Shown: piece after piece, positions 22,828 through 32,793 of the stretch
How the letters are laid out: every line of letters starts with the position of its first letter
How positions within the stretch are numbered: the stretch's first letter is position 1
Assembly (NCBI GenBank): GCA_036971715.1
Contig: JAVHJL010000002.1
Coordinates: 838,501 to 902,500, forward strand
DNA from: Arthrobotrys musiformis
Lineage: Eukaryota; Ascomycota; Orbiliomycetes; Orbiliales; Orbiliaceae
Direction: 5' to 3'
DNA: 64,000 nucleotides
Notes under the pieces: model-generated
Seen by the model: only the letters and a program-made list of their open reading frames with translations
Databases searched by the model: none
Told to the model about the DNA's origin: nothing
Position numbers and translations under genes: made by a program

Positions 22828-23522
22828 GTCGCAGCCTCCGTTACCATGCACAGACCACGACAGGCATCCGTCCCTGGCAATTGGGTGGTTCCTCTTTAGT
22901 AGACTGCACTTAGTCTCGAGGGATATATTACAACCGTTGCACTGGAATGGAATCGCCGTATAAGAGCATCACTCGATTTGAATATGCCATGAATCCTATA
23001 GGGATAAAGTAGTAGTGCACTGGAGGAACTCGCCAATGAGACCGCAGCTAAATCTTGAACAGACGGCTCTCAACAAATTTAATTTGGAGATGGGATTCGC
23101 CGATGGAGCCCCAAAAAGCACATTTGCATCGCCTTCGCCTCGAGTCCAAAAAATTTATTTACTTTTTGAATTCAAGTGTGTGCTAGCGGTGGTAGTTTGT
23201 ATAAGTAATGTCCGTTTCTTGGCTGAGTGGGGGTTGCTCTCTGTGCAGTTTATGGCGCGATATCGCTGTCCGGACGCGGAGTATAACACTTTACTACACC
23301 ACCTAACCACCTGCTAGTGAGACTATACTAATCATGATATCATCAACTTCAATTTCTATACTATTCATATTTTGATAATGAAGCTTCACTACGAATCTTC
23401 ACATTTCAAAATCTAAATCTCGTGATATTAGGAAAGAAATGGAACCAGACTAAAAGAAACCCCTCAATGCCCCATATGCCTCATCGATATATCCCGATCC
23501 ATGTCCGCCCCAGAGTCTCCAT
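22828..23522. other. Intergenic between enolase promoter and small membrane protein gene
   Basis: No gene seen. A 100-codon plus-strand frame (23015-23317) has no motif. Confidence 0.5.
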
Positions 23523-23722
23523 TACCGTAACTCCCGATCCACCTCGGCCTCATCCCTATCTGCCCGAAAAGCCCTCTCCCCAGACTTCCCGTTATCAGAT
23601 CTGTAGACAAAAGTAGAAACAATCCAGAAGCCGTAGAGAACGTAGCATCCATTCGAAAGCGTGGCGTTTGGGCGTCTACTGGCGCCGGCTGATTTCTGTG
23701 TTGCTGGCTCGCTGGCTGGCAT
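23522..23722 (-). CDS. Small one-TM protein, 66 residues
   Basis: Single exon from ATG 23722. The N-terminus is polar and Ala/Ser-rich (MPASEPATQKSAGASRRPNA). A short hydrophobic helix, GCYVLYGFWIVSTFVY (about residues 26-41), could be a membrane segment. The C-terminus is charged (DNGKSGERAFRADRDEAEVDRELR). The layout resembles small mitochondrial or ER tail-type proteins, but I do not recognise a family. It is divergent from the Rpt4 gene with 187 bases between the starts, which suggests a shared promoter. A further 3' exon is possible because a GTAATG sits at the stop. Confidence 0.5.
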   Translation of the reverse strand: MPASEPATQKSAGASRRPNATLSNGCYVLYGFWIVSTFVYRSDNGKSGERAFRADRDEAEVDRELR

Positions 23723-23909
23723 GGCAGCTGGGGTCACTGCTTAGCTCACCCAGCAACTCAGATAGCTACCCCGAAGGCCCAGCCAACGTTCCATCCACGC
23801 GTCAACCTCACTTCAACATCTTCAACTTCAACTGCAACATCTCCAACCTCACCCCGTCCTCCACCGTCTACCATCCCTCCATCGCCATCGCACACACACA
23901 ACCGCCACC
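23723..23909. promoter_or_regulatory. Short divergent promoter between the 66-residue gene and RPT4
   Basis: Only 187 bases separate the two start codons. The plus-strand side is C/T-rich with a run of CATCTTCAACTTCAAC-type repeats before the Rpt4 ATG. No TATA box was identified. Confidence 0.55.
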
Positions 23910-25272
23910 ATGTCCTCGTCATCCGACGCAGAACGCGACGTCGCCCTGGAGGAATACAAAAAGGTCCCCCTTGCCCCCCCCCCTCACATACCCACCAGCA
24001 TGCACCAAACTAACCCCCCATCATCATCCAGAAACTAATCGAACACCGCGAATGGGACGCAAAACTCAAATCCCTCCGCCTGGAACTAAAATCCCTCCAA
24101 AAATCCTACGACCACACCGAAGACAACCTCAAAGCCCTCCAATCCGTCGGCCAGATCGTTGGCGAAGTCCTAAAACAAATAGACGACGAACGTATCCTCG
24201 TCAAAGCCTCCAGCGGTCCCCGATATGTCGTCGGCTGCCGCTCCAAAGTCGATAAAAGTAAACTGAAACAGGGCACCAGAGTAGCGTTGGATATGACTAC
24301 CCTTACCATCATGAGGATGTTACCCAGGGAGGTGGATCCGTTGGTGTATAACATGAGCTTGGAGGATCCCGGTCAGGTCAGCTTCGCGGGTATCGGAGGT
24401 TTGAACGAACAGATCAGAGAGTTGAGGGAGGTTATCGAGTTGCCGTTGAAGAATCCGGAGTTGTTTATCAGGGTGGGGATTAAACCTCCAAAGGGTGTGC
24501 TCCTCTACGGTCCTCCCGGTACCGGGAAGACTCTGCTCGCCAGAGCCGTAGCCAGCACCCTCGAAACCAACTTCTTAAAAGGTACCTCTCCCTTGACTCA
24601 CTCCCTACAAAAACCAGTATTAACGAATATAAAAAAGTCGTGTCCTCGGCCATCGTAGACAAATACATCGGCGAATCCGCCCGTCTGATCCGAGAAATGT
24701 TCGGCTACGCAAAAGAACACGAACCCTGCATCATCTTCATGGACGAAATCGACGCCATCGGCGGCCGTCGTTTCTCCGAAGGTACCTCCGCCGATCGAGA
24801 AATCCAAAGAACCCTGATGGAACTCCTAAACCAACTCGACGGATTCGACTATCTCGGTAAAACAAAGATCATAATGGCCACAAACAGACCTGATACCCTC
24901 GACCCCGCTCTGCTCAGAGCCGGACGGTTGGATAGGAAGATCGAAATCCCGTTACCGAATGAAGTCGGGCGATTGGAGATTTTGAAAATTCACGCGGCGG
25001 GTGTGGCGAAGGCTGGTGAGATTGACTACGAAGGGTTGGTGAAGATGAGCGATGGGTTCAACGGTGCTGATTTACGTAACGTTGTTACCGAGGCGTATGT
25101 TTCCTCTCCCCCCTCCACCCTGACATTCAAAACGCTAATAGTATTATACAGCGGCATGTTTGCAATCCGCGACTACAGAGATGAAATCACACAGGACGAC
25201 TTCAACAAGGCAGTCAGAAAGCTGGTCGAAGTCAAGAAGCTAGAGGGCAAGCTGGAATACAAGAAATTGTAA
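23910..25272 (+). CDS. RPT4: 26S proteasome regulatory subunit Rpt4 (AAA ATPase)
   Basis: Four exons: 23910-23963, 24032-24581, 24638-25094, 25152-25272; 393 residues. It is one of six AAA ATPases of the 19S base that unfold ubiquitylated substrates and open the 20S gate, in nucleus and cytosol. The N-terminal coiled coil and the block LKALQSVGQIVGEVLKQ are Rpt4-specific. AAA landmarks: IGGLNEQIRELREVIELP, Walker A GPPGTGKT (178-185), Walker B CIIFMDE (232-238), IGGRRFSEGTSADREIQR, MATNRPDTLDPALLR and the C-terminus KLEGKLEYKKL. Exons 2-4 have normal sites; the first donor is GTCCCC, a poor match, but the junction EEYKK-KLIEHRE is exactly where the family needs it and the branch ACTAAC is good. 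Length agrees with the family (about 390). Confidence 0.95.
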
Positions 25273-25580
25273 ACCCCGCCAGCGATTTTAGGTATCAAGT
25301 TAGAATCTACTATAGTTGGACTGTCTCCACGTGCACCTGGCGACGTATATACCAATGCGGACGTCTATTCATAATAGCATCTTCCTCTTTTTAAAATTCT
25401 TCGTAAACAGTAGAAACGACGTATAGCAAAGTCATAACGCTGTAAAGACCCACTCGCTCATGATCACATAACAATCTGGTATCCAAAGATCATAAAACTC
25501 CAACCGCTAAGAAACCCATCACGAACCACCAAACAAAGAGCGCCAAATGATTTTTTCAAACCCCGAAAGAACAAAAACCC
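25273..25580. other. Intergenic, convergent 3' flanks of RPT4 and lipase
   Basis: About 300 bases; no gene seen. Confidence 0.6.
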
Positions 25581-26761
25581 TTATTCATGAAATTTAAACT
25601 GCTTCTTCGGCCACCAAGGTCCCCAGGCTCCATCCAAAACCCTCCTCCACCCGTCCGGCACACACAGTCCCAGCCGATTAAAATAATCCCTATGGCTCCA
25701 CAACAGCTGTAGCATATTCACGCTCCCCGAAGCGGCACACCCTTCATCTTCATTCCCCTCACAGATCCTAATATCCTCAGGCGTCGGCGGTAAATCCTCC
25801 TTCTCTATAAAATATTCTGTCGCATGGTGCACGAACCCCCATTTCGAGAATGGGAGTAAAGGCACCGGATCGGATTTGTGGGTGAGTCGTCTATAAGTAG
25901 GCGGCGGGAGCAGGAGGTTGATATACTCCGCCAGATTCTCGTTTCCTATCCTCTATGCCACCAACAACCATTAGCATTCACCATCATTATATAAGTCAAA
26001 AAAGGGGAGAAAAGGCATACCGGCTCCCCAAAAGTCGTAACCCTCCCCCGCCACCCCCGTTCTCTAAACTCCAAAGCCGCAAGCCCGGCAACCGCTCCAC
26101 CAAGACTATGCCCCACAAGCTCAAGTCTATACCCATGCTCCCCCCATTTCCTCAACAGCCCATCCACAACAGGGACCACAATCTCACTCGCCACCCTCCA
26201 ACTTTCCAAAAACCCACTATGCGCCCAACACCCCTCACACTTCGGTATCTCCCCATCATCTCCATCCGCATTCGAGTAAACGGATAAAGGCAGCGAAGAC
26301 CGATTACTCGGCGGATAAGGCACATACTCCTGCCGTCCAGTACTCAAATCCACCAACGCATTGGTAACACTATACGTCCCCCTAAACGCCACAATAACCC
26401 TCTTCTCAGCCGGCGGGTGAGAGAGCGCAATATACCCACACGAATCCGACAGCAAAGGCCCCGTATTCCACGATTGTATCAACTGGAAGCTCGGGAATTG
26501 CGAACAGTGCGACGGACAGATGAAGGGGTGGTTGATGCCCGGTGACGGTGGGTTGCCGATGCAGTATGTTATGTCGACTATTCGGGATAACTCTTCGAAG
26601 GAGGCGAAGAGGGATGGGGAGATGTGTTCGTGGTCGTGGTCGTGGGGTTTGGGCCCGCTGGTGGCTGGTGAGAGGGGGATTTGTTGGGGGAGGATGGGGT
26701 TTGCGAAGGCGACCGGGGCGGTTATGAGAGAGATCGCGACGAGGAGGCGAAGAGGTCGCAT
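25581..26761 (-). CDS. Secreted fungal class 3 lipase
   Basis: Two exons: 26761-26021 and 25952-25581 (68-nt intron, donor GTATGC, acceptor CATAG, phase 0); 370 residues. A signal peptide (MRPLRLLVAISLITAPVAFA) is followed by a short Pro/His-rich stretch. The alpha/beta-hydrolase core shows RVIVAFRGTYS (oxyanion-hole region), the nucleophile elbow VGHSLGGAVAG with the catalytic serine, an Asp in THKSDPVP, and a late His in GFVHHATEYF, as in Rhizomucor-type class 3 lipases. Cysteines (CIGNPP, CPSHC, CEGC, and two late ones) suggest disulphides, consistent with an extracellular enzyme. Expected reaction: hydrolysis of triacylglycerol or other ester lipids. Substrate range is not inferable. The gene is convergent with RPT4. 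Confidence 0.9.
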
Positions 26762-27262
26762 GGTGGCATTATATTAGCTACTGCGAGATATACTACGATA
26801 CTACTGTGGTATAGCGATGGTGGTGATGAAGCCGTGGAAAAGATGGGACGAAAGGGACGGCAGTCATATTGCATTTAACGGTCTGCGGGTGCTCGTGTGA
26901 TTGGGCTTTGTTCTTCTTCAAGGGCATAAATCCGGGGAAATGGTTGGGGAAGGCTTCTGGCCGAAGCGAGTGACGTTGGTCGCTTTGGGTCACAAGCGCT
27001 TGGCCCGAAACGGCTTTGCAACACCAACACCTGTCTTCCTTTATATAAGTCTGGACCTGGGGGTATATATACACCCAGACTGAAGATAGTAATAGATGGA
27101 GATAGTGGTATTAGTATTAGTATTAGTATTATGTATTGCATGTGCGGACGGGGTTATTGTACAGCACAGCCGTATCATCAATCAAGAATCATTATATCCG
27201 CCAAAATTGCATAAAAAACGACAGGAGACGACCACGAAGAGAGGAAAATAATCCAAAGGGAA
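26762..27262. other. Intergenic: lipase promoter region
   Basis: Contains an imperfect hairpin at 27049-27080 (GTCTGG arms around a TATATATA core). No gene seen. Confidence 0.5.
27109..27131. repeat. TATTAG microsatellite
   Basis: Nearly four copies of the hexamer TATTAG. Confidence 0.85.
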
Positions 27263-28099
27263 TCAATCCCGATAGACCAAATGCAAAGCATCCTTCCTCT
27301 TCAAACACGGCGGGCCCTTAAACGGTCTCCAAGCCTCAAACTCCTCCTCAACCTCCTCGCTATCCTCCACTTCGTACGCCCCCGTCCATCCTTCCCCACC
27401 ACCCCCTCCGTTGGACGACATGTCCTCCGAAGAACTGTTAGGGTAGTGGTAACACTCCTTCTCCTTTTCTTCCTCCCAAACGGCTGCCATGAGGTGGACC
27501 ACATCCTTTATATCGCAGCTTCCAGATCCCTCTGGTACTCCTGCAGCGTTAACCTCCTGCTTCCAGCTGTCCAGGATCAATCGTCCCAGCCTGCGGTTTT
27601 TAATCCCAATGCTCCATCTATAAATCAAACCATTAGAAAGAATCCCCATAGTATTTATATAATAATGGAAAAAATACCGCAAAAGAACATCAGCAACTTC
27701 CTTCGCCGGAACGGCCCACTTAAACCTGGACAGAAAGCCCCTCTCCCATTCCGCCACAACATCCTCATCCCTCTCAACCTCCTCAATAGCATCCTCAAAC
27801 ACACTTAGTATAATCCTCAAACAATGTCGTCGGTAAGGATTAAACGTCTTCCAGTGCTTAAAATGCGGTGCTCCCTCGTAGTTCTCCAGAAAAAACAGGA
27901 ACGGCGGTGAATGCCGACGAAGGAGTGTAGCATAAAAGCACAGCTGTTCTTTCGTCGCGATGATAGTGGCTAACAGAGATTTGAGAGATTGGGTATCCAT
28001 GGTGAGGCCTTCCGGGTGCGGTCGGGGGTGTTTTGGGAGGTAGGAGAAGGGGAGCGTGGCCAGGAGGGTCGTTTTTAGTGTGGCGATTGTGGTGGACAT
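27263..28099 (-). CDS. Uncharacterised protein, paralogue of the next gene
   Basis: Start MSTTIATLKTTLL at 28099. A 60-nt in-frame intron (27677-27618; donor GTATTT, acceptor TTATAG) is inferred because its removal joins DVLLR to WSIGIKNRRL, which aligns with SVWGVRNRRL in the neighbouring gene; 258 residues. The protein is mostly helical, with many Leu/Trp/Glu (ILSVFEDAIEEVERDEDVVAEWERGF) and a Gly-rich, acidic C-terminal tail. No signal peptide, membrane segment or catalytic motif was recognised. An upstream in-frame ATG at 28165 exists. The intron could be retained without breaking the frame, giving a 278-residue form. Confidence 0.68.
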   Translation of the reverse strand: MSTTIATLKTTLLATLPFSYLPKHPRPHPEGLTMDTQSLKSLLATIIATKEQLCFYATLLRRHSPPFLFFLENYEGAPHFKHWKTFNPYRRHCLRIILSVFEDAIEEVERDEDVVAEWERGFLSRFKWAVPAKEVADVLLRYFFHYYINTMGILSNGLIYRWSIGIKNRRLGRLILDSWKQEVNAAGVPEGSGSCDIKDVVHLMAAVWEEEKEKECYHYPNSSSEDMSSNGGGGGEGWTGAYEVEDSEEVEEEFEAWRPFKGPPCLKRKDALHLVYRD

Positions 28100-28785
28100 T
28101 TTGATAGTGTTTCTTCTAGATGCTCGGGATGCTGGTTGGATGCATGCCGTTGGTGATCGGTCCACGTGGAGGGGGTTCGGTGAGCTGGTTGAGCTCTTTT
28201 CCTGTTCTGTTTGGTAGGAGCGAGCAGCTGATGGAACTCGATCGATGAAGCTTTTGGAATGCGATGGTCTAAGAACGAGCGTGAAGTTGAAAGAAGAGCT
28301 TCTTGTTTAGATGGATGCTGAGAGGAGAGATATCTCGACATCGATATCATGTCAGGCCGCGAAATCAAATAGAGTAATCGAGTTAATTACAACATGTACA
28401 ATTTGGCTTCAACTAAAACGACAGCTATAAAACAGAACTGCAATGCTGACGGCAAACTCCAAAAAACCAATAGCCAATAACCAGTAAACCAACTGCAAAC
28501 TTAAACTATGTCCAAGTACTCAACTTCAATGTATAGCGTACGATGCAATGATCATGATGCAAAGGAAAGAAACTAGAGGCAGCTGCGGTATAGCAGAAAA
28601 GGAAGAAAAGAACCCGGGGGAAGAAAGAAACTCCATTAAACTCCTATTTCGTATCCATATTCCATGTCCATGTCGAGATCCATAAACAGTCCGTCAATCC
28701 ATAGCCAGTTCTACCGGACCTCTATTCTCCTCCTCCTCCTCACTCCATAACCCCCCAGTGGGGCAGATATGGGATATAAAACAGT
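28100..28785. other. Intergenic between the two paralogous genes
   Basis: Promoter of the downstream paralogue. No gene seen. Confidence 0.55.
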
Positions 28786-29475
28786 CTACATCTTCATATC
28801 CTCCTCCTCCCCGCTGCTCCTCCCCTCCGTCCCCTCCTCTGTCCCCTCGTCCACCTCCCTGACCATCCAATCATCCAACCGCCGGTTCCTAACTCCCCAA
28901 ACGCTCCTTAACTCCTCACTCCACTCCCCGACAATATCATTGCTGACTCCGAACCCCAACTGCCCCACCTGCCTTTCAACAGCTTTATCCCACGCCAGCG
29001 CCACCATCTCCCCAAACTCCCTATTATCAATCCAGGTACCCCTCACCTCGCCCTTCTCACAAACGTGATCGAGACAGGTGTAAGAGGGCAGTATATACCG
29101 TCCAATAACCGGTTGTAACCCCGCAGGCTGCAGCCATTTCTCCACAGTCCGTTTGAGTAGCTTATAATCCGCCTTCATCGGTTGCTCCAAAATACTGTAA
29201 TCCCTGTGAACCAAATCCTGCGCGATATGCAGGGTATCCGCCGCCATCACCCTAAACCCATCGTTCGCGGGGTCGAAGAATTGCCAGAATTTGCGCGGGG
29301 AGGATGGAACGTAGGTGGTCAGGAACTCGAGGAGTTCCGGCGGACAGGATTGTAGGATTTCTTCGTGGTGGTAGAGTTCTCGCAGGGTGGATTGGAGGTT
29401 CGTTTGTGCGGAGAGGAGGTGCTGGTGGTGTTTTGTGAGGAAGTAGAGGGTCGAGGTTGTGGTCCAGATGCCCAT
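28786..29475 (-). CDS. Uncharacterised protein, paralogue of the preceding gene
   Basis: Single exon from ATG 29475, 229 residues. It shares with its neighbour the order of features: an N-terminal Leu/Thr/His-rich helix (TKHHQHLLSAQTNLQSTLR), a PPELLEFL / FWQFFDP block matching PPFLFFLENY / HWKTFNPYRR, a charged helical middle, and VWGVRNRRLDDWMVRE near the end. It has an acidic C-terminal tail. It contains a CLDHVCEKGE segment that the neighbour lacks. No known domain was recognised. Tandem duplication is the simplest origin. Confidence 0.72.
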   Translation of the reverse strand: MGIWTTTSTLYFLTKHHQHLLSAQTNLQSTLRELYHHEEILQSCPPELLEFLTTYVPSSPRKFWQFFDPANDGFRVMAADTLHIAQDLVHRDYSILEQPMKADYKLLKRTVEKWLQPAGLQPVIGRYILPSYTCLDHVCEKGEVRGTWIDNREFGEMVALAWDKAVERQVGQLGFGVSNDIVGEWSEELRSVWGVRNRRLDDWMVREVDEGTEEGTEGRSSGEEEDMKM

Positions 29476-32295
29476 TTTTTCGGTATTTTCCCTGCTTTTT
29501 TCTCCCTTTCTGTTTATATTATTTTTCGTTAAAAAATATTTAAAATCGGGAATTGAATTCGTTTTCTTTTCTTTGAGGAAATGTGAATATTGAGGCTGAG
29601 ATGTTCGATTGCGGCTCTTCGATGCAGGTTCGCTTCAAGGACCTCGAGTACCAGTAAGAAGTAAAGAAGGGGGGGTTGTAGAAGTCGTGAGAAGTAAATT
29701 GCGACTCTTTTCTGCGAATTTGGTTGATTGACTTGTCGCAAATTAAAGTGGTTTCGAGATACTCCCCGTTTCCGCCCGGGGGGTCGAGAGGGGTGCCAGG
29801 GCCCTGATATATAATAGATCTATAATATAATCTTGATATAAAACCCCGGTTGCAACTGGGTTCCTCAACTTCCAACAGCTCGTCCTTCGATTCCTCGTGA
29901 GAAGTAGCAAGAAAAGAATCCGAAAATTCCAGTTCGCTCGTTCGCTCGGTCGTCTGCTCGTGAAGGAAATGGGCGAAAAGAAGGATGTGATCGTTCCGCA
30001 GAAATTACTGTATTCCCCTCCTTCCTATTCCTGAAACCAAAGCGAAAGCTCGAAAGGCAGGAAGTCCAGCCCAAATCCAACCCAAAAAGATTCGATCGAG
30101 GTAAAAAAGAAGGACTGGGGCGACGGCTTTATATTTCTTAAACGAAAAGAAAATAAAAAGCTGTCTTAGAAATTCGACAAGCACGGTCCGTCGGTATTAT
30201 TTCCGACCAGAATGTCTGTTTTGTTTTTGAAAAAGTTTTGGGGGTGTTTTGATATTTTCCTTGCCGTCGAGGAACTTAATTTCGTCGTTGGATATTTTGG
30301 AGTCGTTGGCGATGTTTCTTTCTGGCGTACTAGAGCTACCTGAGCTAGCTTCCTTCCTTTTCTCGTCCCAGGCCAACTGTATTCCAAGACGATTCGACAG
30401 AAAGGCGGTAAACCCCGCTTCCTCCAAAACAAAATAAGAATGCTGCACAGGTTTCGAATAAAAGCTTGTGGAATGCTCCAGCAGAAATATGCTATCCTCA
30501 GAATCAAAAAGAAAAGAAAAAAAGAGAGAAACCGAAATTTGAAACCCGTTCCCTTGTGATAGATTCGATTTCTTGATATGTCCGATTTGATGTTTAAATT
30601 TTCCCGTGTTGTGCGAAGTCAAGCCGGAGAGGAGGTGTGAGGAGCGACCCTCTTGGCCTTGGTCGCACCGTCTGGAACTGTCACCAATCTCGAAGAAACA
30701 AGTCAGTGCCGCTCTATAATATCGTAATGTCGGTCGTTGTATCTGGAAACCCGAAATCCAAAAAAATCTTTTGAGAAAATTCAGCAGGGAAAAGATCGAG
30801 ATGATATCTGGCTGCCTGCTAGTTATATATAACGTACTCGTCCAATTGAATCCCCACAAGAACTATAGCTTTCCTCAGCCTTTCGAATTGAGAAGGCAGG
30901 CAAGGCTCATCGTAATCGATAGGATAAAAGAATACCTCTGTGGGGATACGTGTACGACATCCATTCGGTCCAGACCTGTCATTGGCTGGTACACACTCCG
31001 GGCGGGAAAACCAGAAAAAAAAAAAAAACCAGAGGCGGGCAGCACATCGAGTCTTTGTCATATTCGACTCGAGTCGAATCCAATCATTCGACAGTAGTCC
31101 GTCAAGTGCGAGTTCAGTCAGAGCTCCAAATGCTAGCTAGTCCGCTAACTTAGCTGCTGCAATGCAATGCCATGCCATAGTTAGCCGGACCAGCCTGTCC
31201 ATACAGAGCCCATGCTAGAACGACCTGCAGCTGTGAGCTGTTGGAACTCGCATGACATCCATCATCTTCCTACTCCTCTTCTTACGGCTCCCAACTCCTC
31301 CGCACCGGAATTTTAGGCAAGAAGGAAAGGAAAAGAGGAAGACAAGAAAATATTTTTGTGAATTTGCCCCACCACACATGTTCTTACTATGTAAGTTATT
31401 GACATATCAGCTTCTTAGCTGTCTATCCCTGGTCTTGCTCCATTCCGAACGATCAATTGAAGAAGGTGGAGGCGGAAGGGATCCTTAGTATACCAATCAA
31501 TCCTCTGCCCATATCATCACCAACATCATCGTCAAATGTCAAAGAAAGAAAAAAAGAATCTTTACCTTCACATTCTCCCCCATGCACATAGAAAGACCCT
31601 TGAACCCACCACCCTTGTCTTCCGCTATAGCTTCTTCGATTCGGACCTTCCCCCTGGTCCATATCTTGCATTTAATCACATTCGAAAAACAGGATGGGAC
31701 GACACCACTGGAGGGAAAAAAGGGCAGGAAAAAGGAAACATACCAGAACCATTTCCAAAACGGGGAATCTTCCCACCCTGGCGTGAAACCTTCTTTCGGA
31801 AAGGCGGGAAAGCCCTTTTTCAACGGATTTCCTGTTTTAGGGGGTGATGAATCCCTGTAATGCAACATCCGACGGAGCTTCATTTGCGTTGTCGTCTCCT
31901 CTGGTGTTACCGCACTCGGTCTCCGGTCGTAGAATTTAATCTCGTTTACTGGACTTTATAATGATAAAATTACTTGTTGAATTCGACTACCTTGCTATAT
32001 TGACTCTTCTTGCTATAATACTACGGAAATAGTTGGCGGGTGCTATCAGAAGGACTAGGGAGCATATTGCACATATTGTATCGGTTCCACGCACAAACTT
32101 TTATTTGACTGTGCTTACAATATCATGATTTAACAAAAGGGAGCTCTGCTTTTTTCCTTCGTTGAATGATAGGGTCATTGTTTCCATTGTGTGTGAAACA
32201 GCTGACCATACCAGACATTGCGACCCCAAAGTCAACCACCAACTAAGCACAAGATATACCCATAACCCCAGTTGTACCTCCAAAAAAAAATACCC
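29476..32295. other. Gene-poor stretch, about 2.8 kb
   Basis: Contains many A- and T-runs. A 220-codon minus-strand frame at 30197-30859 has a partly coding-like C-terminal half, but its N-terminal half is not coherent and no splice model improves it. No gene is called. Confidence 0.45.
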
Positions 32296-32793
32296 CTAAA
32301 AGGTCCAATTGGATGGCGACCACCACGCCAAAGCCCCCTCGAAAGTCTCCTCGCATTTGGAACAATCAATAGCATGAGCCGGTGACGGCTGATCAGGCCC
32401 GTGAAGCAAGGTATCGATCATGTATCCGTTGCTATGGATCCCCAATGCGATAGCGCCGTGGACCATATCGTCCAAACCGGACTTTTTGCCGCACTTCTTG
32501 CAGGTGATGCGAGATCGGTTCATGACGTTGCCCTTGAGGTTTGCGAAGGTTGATGCTGTGTGTTTACAGTGATATAGTTAGCATCAGCTTTACACGAATT
32601 GTGTTTAGATAGTATATATGCGTAGAGCCTGCGGGGGGGATGTAAAGTGTTCTCGGGGTTTTGGAATGAGGATGGTAATGTTTTAGATACCTTCGACGCT
32701 GAGCAACTGCCCAAGGTGCTCACGCTCTTCGTCGGAGAGGATCCAACGGACACCTCCGTCGGCCATGATTTCTTCGGTTGGATGTGGCGACAT
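32296..32793 (-). CDS. Small putative zinc-binding protein with two CxxC pairs
   Basis: Two exons: 32793-32691 and 32555-32296 (135-nt intron, donor GTATCT, acceptor CACAG, phase 1); 120 residues. The N-terminus (MSPHPTEEIMADGGVRWILS, then DEEREHLGQLLSVEAST) is acidic and helical. The second half has ITCKKCGKKSG and, about 45 residues later, IDCSKCEETFEG; four cysteines in CxxC pairs suggest one zinc ribbon. The end is Trp-rich (GALAWWSPSNWTF). No signal peptide. I do not recognise the family. The frame closes exactly across the intron, which supports the model. Confidence 0.72.

Noticed and set aside
30197..30859. 220-codon minus-strand frame
   Set aside because: The C-terminal half looks partly coding, but the N-terminal half does not; no splice model gave a recognisable protein.
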